A program made the translations under genes and the position numbers. The notes beneath the pieces are model-generated. The model was not told the origin of the DNA. It searched no databases and saw nothing but the letters and a program-made list of their open reading frames with translations. 64,000 nucleotides of DNA from Commensalibacter papalotli (ex Servin-Garciduenas et al. 2014) (lineage in GTDB: Bacteria > Pseudomonadota > Alphaproteobacteria > Acetobacterales > Acetobacteraceae), in contig NZ_ATSX01000001.1 in the NCBI RefSeq assembly GCF_000527695.1, positions 682,001 to 746,000 of the forward strand. Direction: 5' to 3'. Below, piece by piece: positions 17,888-27,319 of this stretch. Each line of letters starts with the position of its first letter. Within the stretch, counting starts at the first letter, position 1.

Positions 17888-18706
17888 ATGATACAGCGGT
17901 TTTTAAAAGTAATGAGTGTGGCATCTTTGTATAGCTTGACTTTATGCAGTGTGGTTTATGCACAAGAAGTATCTAGTGGTAAAAACCAATCTATAAGATT
18001 GGTTTATGATATCTATAATAAAGGCTTGCATGTTATTACAATGAAGGCAGATTATGAATTATCGGCAACAACTTATAAAGTGAAAGCAAACTTTGCCTCG
18101 GCAGGGATGGCTAGCCTTGTTTTTAGTTTAGATACGAATGCTACTGTTGATGGTGTTTTTAAAAATGGTCATGCTTTTCCTGGAACGTATCAATCCATAG
18201 GTAAAGATAAAAATGGTCAGTTCAAGCTAGTAATGAATTCAAATTATGGAACTAAAACTGACATAACAACACTTGAACCAGCACGTGGTGATGACAGGGA
18301 CGCTTTAACTCCAGCACAACAAACACATAGCCTGGATATATTAAGTGCGATGGCTGATTTGATTTATCACGTTAGAACTACAGGAAAATGTGATAGTCAA
18401 TTTAATTTATTGGATGGTTTACGCTCTTTTACTTTTCATAGTCAAAGCGTCGGGGAAAGCGAGATGCCCTCAACATGGACCAGCCCTTATAAAGGCAAAG
18501 CAATATTATGTAGAGCAACAGCTCAACAAGTGGGTGGTTTTAAAACACATTCTAAGAATCGTGTTTTGCTTTCGCAACAACAGCCAGGCTCAATATGGTT
18601 CAAGGATATTGAGGGTATTGGCTATTTGCCCGCTAGATTTGATTTTAAAAATCCTAAAATGGGAATTGTGACAGGCGTATTGAGAAAAATTCAAGTCACT
18701 AAGTGA
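17888..18706 (+). CDS. DUF3108 domain protein, periplasmic
   Basis: Exported protein of unknown function. The first 26 residues form a signal peptide (MIQRFLKVMSVASLYSLTLC followed by SVVYAQ, with cleavage likely after VYA or AQ). The mature part is a beta-rich domain with the DUF3108 pattern (LVYDIYNKGLHVITMKADYE, then YKVKANFASAGMASLVFS). DUF3108 proteins are common in proteobacteria and are often found near envelope genes. GAAGG seven bases before the ATG supports this start. Monocistronic, converging on the ClC gene with only 14 bases between the stops. Confidence 0.8.
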   Translation: MIQRFLKVMSVASLYSLTLCSVVYAQEVSSGKNQSIRLVYDIYNKGLHVITMKADYELSATTYKVKANFASAGMASLVFSLDTNATVDGVFKNGHAFPGTYQSIGKDKNGQFKLVMNSNYGTKTDITTLEPARGDDRDALTPAQQTHSLDILSAMADLIYHVRTTGKCDSQFNLLDGLRSFTFHSQSVGESEMPSTWTSPYKGKAILCRATAQQVGGFKTHSKNRVLLSQQQPGSIWFKDIEGIGYLPARFDFKNPKMGIVTGVLRKIQVTK

Positions 18707-18720
18707 ATTTTAACAGATAG

Positions 18721-19965
18721 TTAAGCTATGTTGGTCAGCTTATTTTGAATAAAATAATAAGTTGGTAAAGCGGTCGCAAAACATAAACAAATTGGATAAA
18801 AATAGGCAGGAGAAAAGCGAGATAACTCAATCATAAAGAGTGCTGAAGTTAATGGCATTTTTTGAGCTATTCCTAAAAAAACAGCTGCGGCAATAATTGC
18901 TGAACTGGACATTGGAATATTTGGTAAAGCTATGTTCCATAAACATGCTGTAATAAACCCCAGCGCTCCACCAAGCATCATACTGGGGGTAATACGTCCA
19001 CCATAAGCTCCTGCAACCATTGCCAATAGAATAGCTGTCCACTTAGTAGAAAATAGTCCTATTGCATAATTTAAGCTAATATCAGAGGTAAAAGTAAGTT
19101 GATTTGCAGCCTTACCATTACCAAGGATTTCTGGAAATTTAATCGATAGAATACCAATCAACCCAAAAGCACCAATTGATATTAAAATCATAATTGGGTT
19201 TGATTTAGGTAATTTAGGTAGCCATTTAATGCTTTTATCAAATAAAAACACTGTTATACCAATGATGGGCCCCGCTATAACCGCCCAAAAGACCAAATAT
19301 TCGTTAAATCTTAAATACTCTATGGGATATTGCACTAAGTCCCCAAGGCCAATACGCACTATAAAGACTGCTGTACTACAACAAATAAAAGCAGAGATAA
19401 CCGAAGTAATGCTCCAACTGAGCAATAAGGTTTCCAAGGTAAAGACCATAGCAGCCAATGGCACATTATAAACGGCTGCCAACCCAGCACCCGAGGCACA
19501 AGCCAAGAGTATTTTTCGTTCTTCATCGGAAAAATGGCATATTCCTATCCATTGCGTAGCAAAAGTCGCTGTCATTTCTCGAGGGGCAACTTCGCGCCCC
19601 AAAGGTGATCCCATTGCTACGGTGATGATTTGCAATAAGGAGTGAAAAAAGGTTGTTAGGAAAGGAAGGTTTTTGTCTTTGTTTAGTACAGCCGTTTTAA
19701 TATCAACCAAAGGTTGACCATATCGATGAATACAAAACCAACCAACCCCACCAATTAAACCACAAGCTAGCAAAGCCAATACACGTCTTAGCGGAGAAGC
19801 ATCTTCAACCATCACTCGAAAAGGCATCATTGCATCAATCGGCGCATCAAAAGTAATATGTTGCAAGAAATGCATCAGCAACGTTAAGCCGATACCAACA
19901 CACCCGCCTATGATTCCAATCAGAAACAAGGAAAAAATTGTTTTAAAGTTCAAATTATATGTCAT
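18721..19965 (-). CDS. ClC-family anion channel/transporter, divergent
   Basis: Inner-membrane protein of the ClC family (about ten hydrophobic helices, internal duplication). The gating-glutamate motif appears as GSPLGREVAPREM instead of GxGREGP; the Glu is kept. The Cl-coordinating GSGIP motif is replaced by RYGQPLVDIK, so the central serine is missing, and the GGIFAP motif reads GGRITPS. The length of 414 is near that of short bacterial ClCs. These changes place it outside the E. coli ClcA type; it may move another anion or have altered coupling. It has no obvious operon partner; its start is about 75 bases from the end of the HEPN-like gene. Confidence 0.83.
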   Translation of the reverse strand: MTYNLNFKTIFSLFLIGIIGGCVGIGLTLLMHFLQHITFDAPIDAMMPFRVMVEDASPLRRVLALLACGLIGGVGWFCIHRYGQPLVDIKTAVLNKDKNLPFLTTFFHSLLQIITVAMGSPLGREVAPREMTATFATQWIGICHFSDEERKILLACASGAGLAAVYNVPLAAMVFTLETLLLSWSITSVISAFICCSTAVFIVRIGLGDLVQYPIEYLRFNEYLVFWAVIAGPIIGITVFLFDKSIKWLPKLPKSNPIMILISIGAFGLIGILSIKFPEILGNGKAANQLTFTSDISLNYAIGLFSTKWTAILLAMVAGAYGGRITPSMMLGGALGFITACLWNIALPNIPMSSSAIIAAAVFLGIAQKMPLTSALFMIELSRFSPAYFYPICLCFATALPTYYFIQNKLTNIA

Positions 19966-20040
19966 TTGTCGTGTCTATGACTATGTGGGTCATTTGAAAT
20001 AAATAAGTTCAAATACATAAATACAGAAAATTAATGGAGA

Positions 20041-21363
20041 TTATAAGGGGGTTGATGAATTAATAATCACTTGCTCGGCCACCAGCTTGATTAATGGGAT
20101 TTCTTTACTTAACTCTTCGCTGTCTTGATAGGGTTTATAACGTTCTTTGTCATTATCTTTACTATGCACCAAGGCATTGCGTGTTTTATAGATGCGTTGT
20201 GCCAGGTGAGTATAAAAATTTTGCTTATCTTTAAACGAAATTGTGGGGGCGTTACTAAATTTGATTTTATTTTGTTGATAATATTCAATTTGTTCAGATG
20301 TCAGTTTTTCTTGTAGCTCATCTATTTCAATAAATTTAGTTAGAACTAACTTTAATGATTCTAACTCATTTCCTTGCCCATTTTCCTTGCAATTTTTTAT
20401 TTCTTTTTTTATAAAATTAATGATTTTATTTAACTCTTTATCATCTTTACTATCAAAATGAGGACTAGTTATTTTATTTTGGAATTGTTTTCGTAGATTT
20501 TGGTTAAAGACTTCATCTAGAAAATACTCTGCAATATGATAATAAGAAAGATATTGAGAAAAAGGTTCACGTGATGATAAAGCAAGGCGATAATAATCAA
20601 GAATATGTTTTTGATAAATACGTTTAGGTGGTTCAAGAGCACTTTTTAAAGTCCAATATTTATAATTTAACTTATTTGGATTAAGTAAAGAATCTGAAGT
20701 AAAATAATATTCACATCCAATATTGGATTTTAGCATTAATTGAAATATAGCAGATTCTGATAATTGTTTAAGTTCTTCAAGAGTTTTAGAATTTTCTGCC
20801 TCTATTTTAATAGTTATTGTAAAATAAAAACCTTTAAGCAAAGAATTGATATCGAGATTTTCAGGGGCATTATAAAAGTTAAACAAACTAAAGAATAAAA
20901 ATACACTAATATCACGTGATTTGTTCTTTTCTTGAGCTTTATTATAAAGATCAAGCGTCATAAGACCGTATTTTTGTGAAGCGCGATCTATAGTTATTGT
21001 ATATTTGTTATTTATGTTTATATTTTTTATAGTTATAGGAAATTTAGCATCGACCATAAAAGAATAAACATCAGGAAGAAAAATTGCTTCCTCTAAATAT
21101 ATATCAGAATATAGAGATAGCCTTTCATTATCATATTTGTAGCTTTTTAAATCACTATATAATTTCTCGAAATCAGAATAATTAACATTAATATTTCTAT
21201 TACATTCTTTTAAAATATAAGAAAAATTAAATTCATATCCTTCAATTTTTGCTAGTATGGAGGAATTTTCTACATGTAAATTATGTAGCGTTAAATCCTG
21301 TTGAAGCCCTTCTTTAAATACTTTCCATAATTCTGCACAACTATATAATTTAATATTTTGCAT
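20041..21363 (-). CDS. Uncharacterised protein with C-terminal HEPN-like domain
   Basis: I do not recognise the N-terminal 220 residues, which are beta-rich and Asn/Lys/Ile-rich. The C-terminal half is helical and fits an Apea-type HEPN domain: YYRLALSSREPFSQYLSYYH, a helix with AEYFLDEVFN, a charged linker, and then RIYKTRNALVHS, where R395-x4-H400 matches the HEPN R-x4-6-H active-site motif. HEPN domains with this motif are often RNases in toxins, abortive-infection systems or Cas proteins, but many have no known role. The gene stands alone, ending near a ClC gene and starting about 30 bases after the HAD phosphatase stop. It is more AT-rich than its neighbours, which could reflect transfer. 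Confidence 0.6.
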   Translation of the reverse strand: MQNIKLYSCAELWKVFKEGLQQDLTLHNLHVENSSILAKIEGYEFNFSYILKECNRNINVNYSDFEKLYSDLKSYKYDNERLSLYSDIYLEEAIFLPDVYSFMVDAKFPITIKNININNKYTITIDRASQKYGLMTLDLYNKAQEKNKSRDISVFLFFSLFNFYNAPENLDINSLLKGFYFTITIKIEAENSKTLEELKQLSESAIFQLMLKSNIGCEYYFTSDSLLNPNKLNYKYWTLKSALEPPKRIYQKHILDYYRLALSSREPFSQYLSYYHIAEYFLDEVFNQNLRKQFQNKITSPHFDSKDDKELNKIINFIKKEIKNCKENGQGNELESLKLVLTKFIEIDELQEKLTSEQIEYYQQNKIKFSNAPTISFKDKQNFYTHLAQRIYKTRNALVHSKDNDKERYKPYQDSEELSKEIPLIKLVAEQVIINSSTPL

Positions 21364-21394
21364 AATCCCCTCCTACAAACCCTATTTCATTATA

Positions 21395-22075
21395 TTACTT
21401 GATTATAATACTTTCTGCCAAATCAGGTAATTTTGAAATAGAATGTGCACTTCGCGTTGCTTGTTGGCCTAACACAGGTTTTCCATACCCCCATGCTGCG
21501 AAAATACTCCCTGCAATTTTGGCATTTTTAGCGACGAGGATATCGTTGATATGATCCCCAACCATTACTGTTTTTGCAGGATCTGCGTTAAGCATTTTCA
21601 TGATGCCTTCTAAATGGCATGCATTGGGTTTTTTATCAGCGAATAAATCCCCACCACCTACAGCATCGAAAAAATGATCAATCTTGAGTTGAACTAAGAT
21701 TTGTTCGGCAGCTTTGGTGATTTTGTTTGTGCAAAGGGCAATTTTCCAGCCACGTTTTTTAAATTCTTCCATAGCCTGCACTGCACCGTCAAAAGGTTTG
21801 GAATATTCAGTAGAGTGATCCATGTAATAGGCAATAAAATGATCCATGGCTTCTTCAAAATTAATCGCTGAAGCTTTGTCTCCAGCAAAGGCAAACAATC
21901 TTTCAACCAACACCCTCATACCATCACCAATCATTAAACGCACATCTTGGTCTGTGACTGAGGGAAGGTCATATTCTTTCATCAAGAAACGTGCACTGTT
22001 GGCTAAATCAGGTAAGCTGTCGATTAGAGTACCGTCCATGTCGAACACAATTACGGGATTGGAAATATAAGACAT
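21395..22075 (-). CDS. gph: HAD-family phosphatase, phosphoglycolate phosphatase-like
   Basis: HAD superfamily hydrolase; removes phosphate from 2-phosphoglycolate (from DNA repair or oxygenation) if the Gph assignment is right. HAD motif I is VFDMDGTLIDS (nucleophile D12, acid/base D14), motif II is around ALCTNKI, motif III is near the KPNACHLEG Lys, and motif IV is MVGDHINDILVAK. The cap region between motifs I and II is the helical Gph type. The length of 226 is normal. Divergent from glmU, with about 75 bases between the starts. The exact substrate within the Gph/PGP group is inferred. Confidence 0.85.
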   Translation of the reverse strand: MSYISNPVIVFDMDGTLIDSLPDLANSARFLMKEYDLPSVTDQDVRLMIGDGMRVLVERLFAFAGDKASAINFEEAMDHFIAYYMDHSTEYSKPFDGAVQAMEEFKKRGWKIALCTNKITKAAEQILVQLKIDHFFDAVGGGDLFADKKPNACHLEGIMKMLNADPAKTVMVGDHINDILVAKNAKIAGSIFAAWGYGKPVLGQQATRSAHSISKLPDLAESIIIK

Positions 22076-22149
22076 TATTTTTCCCTTTCTAAAGTTATAA
22101 AATTGGTTATAAATATAAAGATATTACGAATTTATTATTATGGCGAGTT

Positions 22150-23460
22150 ATGAGTAAATCCACAAATATTTTACAAGAATCTGTTGCGGTTATTTTAGCC
22201 GCAGGCATGGGAACCCGTATGAGGTCTTCTAAACCCAAGGCTATGCATCCTTTGGCTGGAAAACCAATGCTGCGTTATCTGTTGGATAATGTGGAGAAAA
22301 TATTTGATAAAGTAGTTGTTGTCATTGGTCCTGAGATGGATGAAGTGGCAGCTCTTGCAGCCCCTCATCAGGTTGTGGTGCAAAAGGATCGATTGGGTAC
22401 TGCTCATGCGGCAATGCAAGCCGAACCTTATTTTGGCAAAGGCACTGTCACTATTCTTTATGCGGATAATCCACTAGTTAGTCAAAAAACGTTACGAAAT
22501 ATACTGGAATGTCAACAACAGCATGGGGTTGACATGGTTTTAATGGCTATGGAATGTGTTGATCCTAAATCTTATGGTCGTGTGATTGAAAAAAATGGTT
22601 GGGTTCGACGTATAGTTGAAACTGCTGATGCTACTGAAAAAGAAAAGAAAAATCATCTTTGTAATGCAGGTGTTTTGTGCGCAAAAGTTAAATCCTTCAA
22701 ATATTGGCTGCATCAAATAGAGAATAAAAATAGTAAGCGAGAATATTATCTTGTAGATGCTGTTGCTGTTGCTGTGCAAGAGGGTCGGCGTATCAAAGCA
22801 CTTCGCGCATCAGAGGATGAATTAAGTGGGATTAATTCTAAATCCGAGCTAGCCATCGCAGAACATATCGTCCAAAAGAAACTGCGAAAAAAAGCAATGG
22901 ATAATGGCGTAACAATGATTGCTCCTGAAACAGTATTTTTGTCAGCAGATACGGTTTTGGATGAGGATGTTATAATCTATCCACATGTGGTGATTGGTCC
23001 TAATGTTCATGTACATTCAGGGGTTGAAATTCGTTCTTTTAGTCATTTAGAAGGATGTGAGGTAAAAAAGGGGGCAATCATTGGCCCTTATGCCCGATTG
23101 CGTCCTGCGGCTGTGATTGGACAAGATGCCCATGTGGGTAATTTTGTAGAATTAAAAGCAACGATACTAGGTGAGGGTGCTAAGGTTAATCATTTAACCT
23201 ATCTTGGCGATACCGAAGTCGGTCGTAAAACGAATATAGGCGCAGGAACGATTACATGTAATTATGATGGCGTGCACAAGCACAAAACGATTATTGGTGA
23301 AGAAGCCTTTATTGGATCGGATACGATTTTAGTGGCACCTGTAGAAATTGGTAATAAAAGTTTAATTGCCGCGGGCAGTGTTATCACCGAAGATGTACCA
23401 GAGAATACCTTGGCTTTTGGCAGAGCGCGCCAAGTCAATAAAAACAAAACGGCGAAATAG
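22150..23460 (+). CDS. glmU: Bifunctional UDP-GlcNAc pyrophosphorylase / GlcN-1-P acetyltransferase
   Basis: Makes UDP-GlcNAc for peptidoglycan and LPS in two steps. The N-terminal uridyltransferase domain shows LAAGMGTRMRSSKPKAMHPL (P-loop), GTAHA and YADNPL. The C-terminal left-handed beta-helix has the hexapeptide repeats, and the catalytic base region NHLTYLGDTEVG followed by NIGAGTITCNYDG. At 436 residues it is slightly shorter than E. coli GlmU (456), mostly at the C-terminal tail. It starts 29 bases before glmS begins on the same strand, and glmS supplies GlcN-6-P in the same pathway. Confidence 0.96.
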   Translation: MSKSTNILQESVAVILAAGMGTRMRSSKPKAMHPLAGKPMLRYLLDNVEKIFDKVVVVIGPEMDEVAALAAPHQVVVQKDRLGTAHAAMQAEPYFGKGTVTILYADNPLVSQKTLRNILECQQQHGVDMVLMAMECVDPKSYGRVIEKNGWVRRIVETADATEKEKKNHLCNAGVLCAKVKSFKYWLHQIENKNSKREYYLVDAVAVAVQEGRRIKALRASEDELSGINSKSELAIAEHIVQKKLRKKAMDNGVTMIAPETVFLSADTVLDEDVIIYPHVVIGPNVHVHSGVEIRSFSHLEGCEVKKGAIIGPYARLRPAAVIGQDAHVGNFVELKATILGEGAKVNHLTYLGDTEVGRKTNIGAGTITCNYDGVHKHKTIIGEEAFIGSDTILVAPVEIGNKSLIAAGSVITEDVPENTLAFGRARQVNKNKTAK

Positions 23461-23489
23461 AGCGTCAAGAAAACTAGGAGATTAAATCT

Positions 23490-25313
23490 ATGTGTGGAAT
23501 TGTTGGGATTTTAGGAAAACAGCCCGCCGTACCTACCATTATCGAAGCTCTGCGTCGTTTAGAATATCGGGGATATGATTCCGCTGGAGTTGCAACCATT
23601 GAAAATGGCCATATCGGCAGAAGAAGAGCCTCAGGAAAGCTTGATAATCTTGTAAAGCGTGTGGATGGTGAACCTTTACCTGGTCTTACTGGGATTGGAC
23701 ATACACGCTGGGCAACTCATGGTGCACCGACGGAAAATAATGCGCATCCTCATGCAACTGAAAATGTTGCCGTTGTTCATAATGGAATCATTGAAAACCA
23801 TGAAGAGTTAAAGCAAGAGCTGATTGAACTTGGTCAGGTTTTTAATAGTGAAACTGACAGTGAAACCATTGTTCAGATGGTTGATTATCATTTGAAACAA
23901 GGAAAAACACCCAAAGAAGCAGCATATGCAACATTGCAAAGACTTGAGGGGGCATATGCAATTGCAATGATTTTTGCATCTGACGAAAATATCATGATTG
24001 GTGCCCGACATGGTGCCCCTTTGGTAGTCGGTTTTGGTGAAGATGAAATGTATTTGGGTTCTGACAGTTTGGCGGTAGCCCCCATGACCCGCAAAATCGC
24101 TTATATGCCTGATGGTGTGTGGACAGTTTTGTCTCATAAAGGTGCTGAATTTTTTGATATGGATGGTTCGACTGTGGAATGTCCTGTACAAACCACAGCA
24201 TTGATGGCAGGCGCTATTGGTAAAGATGGCTATCGTCATTATATGGAAAAAGAACTCCATGAGCATCCAGTTGTCATTGGTCAAACCTTGCGTCGCTTTG
24301 TTAATCCTGTCACGCATAAAATAGAACTTCCAGAGTTGCCGTTTGATATTAAAAACCTTAAACGTGGTATTATTACCGCATGTGGTTCAGCATTTTATGC
24401 TGGGGTTATTGGGCGTTATTGGTTAGAAGAAATTGCACGCCTGCCTATTGACTTGGATGTTGCTAGTGAAATGCGTTATCGCAATCCTCCTTTTGATCAA
24501 GGGGGTATGGGATTATTAGTTTCACAATCTGGAGAAACTGCTGATACACTTGCAGCACTTCGTGCTTTAAAACAAGCAGGGCAAAAAATCATTTCTGTGT
24601 TAAATAACGAACATAGCTCCATGGCTCGTGAGAGTGACGTGGTGTTAGGAATGGATGCTGGGGTTGAAATTGCGGTTGCTTCGACAAAAGCGTTTACAGC
24701 GCAATTAACGGTGCTTGCGTGTTTAACTTTGGTAATGGGGCAAGAACGCGGGACAATTTCTTCTGAATATGCAGATGAATGTTTAACCGCTTTATTAGAT
24801 TTGCCTAGCCGCGTGGCAGAAATCTTGCAAATGCAAGAACAAATCCAAAAAATGGCGCACATTATTTCTCAGGTTCAAAGTGTTATTTATTTAGGCCGTG
24901 GGATTATGTTCCCCGTAGCGATGGAAGGCGCTTTAAAACTTAAAGAAATCTCTTATATTCATGCCGATGCATATGCTGCTGGGGAGATGAAACATGGGCC
25001 TATTGCGTTAATTGATAATACCGTGCCTGTCATTTCTCTTTTACCATCAGGGCCTTTATTTGAAAAAACTTTGTCGAACTTGCAAGAAGCTAAAGCCAGA
25101 GGTGGACGTATTTTGATATTTACTGACGCCAAAGGTGCTGAGCGGGTAAAAAATATTGCAGAGCAAATCGTTGTGCTTCCTACAGTGCATTCTTTTGTTA
25201 CACCGCCGCTTTACACGGTTCCTGTGCAAATGTTGGCTTATGAAGCTGCTTTACTCAAAGGAACGGATGTAGATCAACCCAGAAATTTGGCTAAGTCAGT
25301 AACTGTCGAATAA
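23490..25313 (+). CDS. glmS: Glutamine-fructose-6-phosphate aminotransferase (isomerizing)
   Basis: Makes glucosamine-6-phosphate from fructose-6-P and glutamine, the entry step to UDP-GlcNAc. The N-terminal glutaminase domain begins CGIVGILGK after Met (nucleophile Cys2), with HTRWATHG and HNGIIENH. Two SIS isomerase domains follow, with SQSGETADTLAAL and AVASTKAFTAQ, and the C-terminal tail DQPRNLAKSVTVE closes the active site. At 607 residues it matches the family. AGGAG at about 23477-23481 precedes the ATG. It is in an operon with glmU and is followed by a strong terminator. No glmS ribozyme is seen; the 29-base gap is too short for one. Confidence 0.97.
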   Translation: MCGIVGILGKQPAVPTIIEALRRLEYRGYDSAGVATIENGHIGRRRASGKLDNLVKRVDGEPLPGLTGIGHTRWATHGAPTENNAHPHATENVAVVHNGIIENHEELKQELIELGQVFNSETDSETIVQMVDYHLKQGKTPKEAAYATLQRLEGAYAIAMIFASDENIMIGARHGAPLVVGFGEDEMYLGSDSLAVAPMTRKIAYMPDGVWTVLSHKGAEFFDMDGSTVECPVQTTALMAGAIGKDGYRHYMEKELHEHPVVIGQTLRRFVNPVTHKIELPELPFDIKNLKRGIITACGSAFYAGVIGRYWLEEIARLPIDLDVASEMRYRNPPFDQGGMGLLVSQSGETADTLAALRALKQAGQKIISVLNNEHSSMARESDVVLGMDAGVEIAVASTKAFTAQLTVLACLTLVMGQERGTISSEYADECLTALLDLPSRVAEILQMQEQIQKMAHIISQVQSVIYLGRGIMFPVAMEGALKLKEISYIHADAYAAGEMKHGPIALIDNTVPVISLLPSGPLFEKTLSNLQEAKARGGRILIFTDAKGAERVKNIAEQIVVLPTVHSFVTPPLYTVPVQMLAYEAALLKGTDVDQPRNLAKSVTVE

Positions 25314-25630
25314 ACAGAGTTATTTACAAATTTTTTTAAATCCAGTTTGCTCATAGAGCTTACTGGATTTTTTTTTACTAATCTGAAAATAATTATTTCT
25401 TTATAGAGTATAGTTTTTTTTTAAAAGTAATAAAATAGTATATATAAATATATATTTTGATATTGGAATGAATTAGTATTTATTTAATATAAAAAAAGGT
25501 ATATAATATTAAATATAAAGAATTATAAGTATATATTTCTTTATATTATCAATTATTATTATATTTAATAAATTTTTAATCAAATTATATTTAATTATAC
25601 TTTGATTTTTTTACAAAAAAGGTAATTAAA
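25314..25630. other. AT-rich spacer before the beta-glucosidase
   Basis: About 320 bases, extremely AT-rich. It begins with the glmS terminator (25338-25376) and must hold the beta-glucosidase promoter. I see no further gene or RNA; an intrinsically curved A/T-tract region is likely. Confidence 0.5.
25338..25376 (+). terminator. Rho-independent terminator after glmS
   Basis: Arms AAATCCAGT and ACTGGATTT with a 15-base loop, followed by six more T, 24 bases after the glmS stop. Confidence 0.85.
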
Positions 25631-27064
25631 ATGGAAAATCAATTTAATACAAATATTTATCAAAATAGATGTTCCACTAATTCAAATTTCAAAATCAAAA
25701 AAGGGTTTTTATGGGGAGCCGCTTCAGCAGCTTACCAAGTTGAAGGTTGTGTCAACGAAGAAGGTCGTGGCAAATCTATTTGGGACTATTATTTAAATGA
25801 AAAACAACTGGGTGGACTGGGTGTAACGGGTGATGTTTCTATTAATTTTTATGATAGAAATCAATATCTTGAGGATATTCAACTGTTAAAGAAAGTTAAA
25901 ATCAATTGCTATCGCTTTTCAATTTCATGGCCCCGTATTATTCCCGATGGTCTAGGGCCTGTTAATATGAAAGCAGTTGAACATTACCGCAGGTTTATTG
26001 CTGATTTAAAAGCAGCAGGTATTAGCTCTTTGGTTACATTATATCATTGGGATATGCCTCTGGCTCTTGCAAACAAAGGGGGCTGGGAGAACAGAGACTC
26101 TATTGATTGGTTTAATTATTATGCACAAATTATATTTACGCATTTCTCAGATTTGATACAGGATTTCGTCTTGATTAACGAACCTTCTGTTGAAGTTGCA
26201 CAAAATATTCTTGCAAAACGTTATTTGGCAGGTAATTTTGACAATACTGCGTTACCAGTTATAGCGACTTCTGAAACTATGGAGGTTTCGCTTAAATCCT
26301 ATAATCATATTTTGTTAGCCGCAGCAAAAGCTAAAGAATCTTTCCGTGCTGGTGGGTATAAAGGACGTTTAGGTATGGCTTTGCCTTTGAGTCCAATTCT
26401 TACGGATACAAATGCGAGTGCTGCTGATAAAGCTGATGCAAAAATTGCCGATGGTGTGCTTAATAGATGGTTTCTTGATGCGATTTATAAAGGTCAATAT
26501 CCAGAAGATATTTTATCGCTGGTAAAAAGCATGAATATAGATATTGGAGTTCAAGCTGAAGATGCTAAAACTATTCAGAATGCGCAATTTGAATTTTTAG
26601 GTATCAATTTTTATGCACCTAACTATGTTCGTCATGGGAAAGGTCCTGGATATAATCCAGAAACCTTTATTCCAGTTGGGCAAGATGCAGCTTTTAATGG
26701 ACCAGTTCGCCCTGATCAATTAACTGCACTATTAGATCGAATTCGTACGGAATATGGTAACCCCACAGTTCTTATTACAGAAAATGGTGCTGGTTTCCCG
26801 GGTGAAGACCAACTGATCAATGGTAAAGTAGAAGATACAAAACGTTCTAATTATATTCAGTTACATATTGAAGCAATGATATTATCCATGCAACGTGGTT
26901 CAAACATAGATGGATATATGGTTTGGTCAAGTCACGATAATTTAGAGTGGTTTAGTGGTTATAAATCAAGATTTGGTATGATTTATGTTGACTGGCAAAC
27001 ACAAAAACGCACTATAAAGCAAAGTGCTTACCTTTATAGTAACATAATCAAAGAAAAAAGATGA
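25631..27064 (+). CDS. Glycoside hydrolase family 1 beta-glucosidase / 6-phospho-beta-glucosidase
   Basis: Retaining beta-glycosidase with a TIM barrel. The acid/base Glu is E184 (LINEPS) and the nucleophile is E384 (LITENGAG); the aglycone and sugar-site blocks LYHWDMPLALA and WSSHDNLEWFSGY, then RFGMIYVD, are clear. The residues after the second block (EWFSGYKSRFG) match non-phosphorylated beta-glucosidases better than 6-phospho enzymes, which usually carry a Ser-x-Lys-Tyr set there. No signal peptide is seen, so it is cytosolic and needs imported beta-glucosides. AAAAAAGGTAATTAAAATG gives a usable ribosome site. It stands alone between two terminators; probably used for plant-derived cellobiose-like sugars. 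Confidence 0.93.
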   Translation: MENQFNTNIYQNRCSTNSNFKIKKGFLWGAASAAYQVEGCVNEEGRGKSIWDYYLNEKQLGGLGVTGDVSINFYDRNQYLEDIQLLKKVKINCYRFSISWPRIIPDGLGPVNMKAVEHYRRFIADLKAAGISSLVTLYHWDMPLALANKGGWENRDSIDWFNYYAQIIFTHFSDLIQDFVLINEPSVEVAQNILAKRYLAGNFDNTALPVIATSETMEVSLKSYNHILLAAAKAKESFRAGGYKGRLGMALPLSPILTDTNASAADKADAKIADGVLNRWFLDAIYKGQYPEDILSLVKSMNIDIGVQAEDAKTIQNAQFEFLGINFYAPNYVRHGKGPGYNPETFIPVGQDAAFNGPVRPDQLTALLDRIRTEYGNPTVLITENGAGFPGEDQLINGKVEDTKRSNYIQLHIEAMILSMQRGSNIDGYMVWSSHDNLEWFSGYKSRFGMIYVDWQTQKRTIKQSAYLYSNIIKEKR

Positions 27065-27105
27065 TTAATTTAAAGTTTTTCATGCGAATTTTAAGCTAAT
27101 TAATA

Positions 27106-27149
27106 AAACCTGTTATATTCATCATTAATGATATAGCAGGTTTTTTTTT
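27106..27149 (+). terminator. Rho-independent terminator after beta-glucosidase
   Basis: Arms AAACCTGTTATAT and ATATAGCAGGTTT (one G-U pair) with a run of nine T, about 40 bases after the stop. Confidence 0.85.
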
Positions 27150-27319
27150 ACTATAATATTCAATCAATTTACCTGATAACCATAATTTACATATTGCACG
27201 AAGCTCAATATGTAAATTATAGTTTTAATTATATTAAATATAGATAAATTTTATTTGGTTCTTGCAGATTTCGAATTAAATATTAGAAAAATTCGTTCTT
27301 TAATTTTGAGTAATAAAAT

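Noticed and set aside
23808-24317. 169-codon minus-strand ORF inside glmS
   Set aside because: It is antisense to a highly conserved enzyme, and its protein has no recognisable motifs; a shadow frame of glmS.
24497-24862. 121-codon minus-strand ORF inside glmS
   Set aside because: Antisense shadow of the SIS domain region, rich in Cys and Ser as expected from such a frame.
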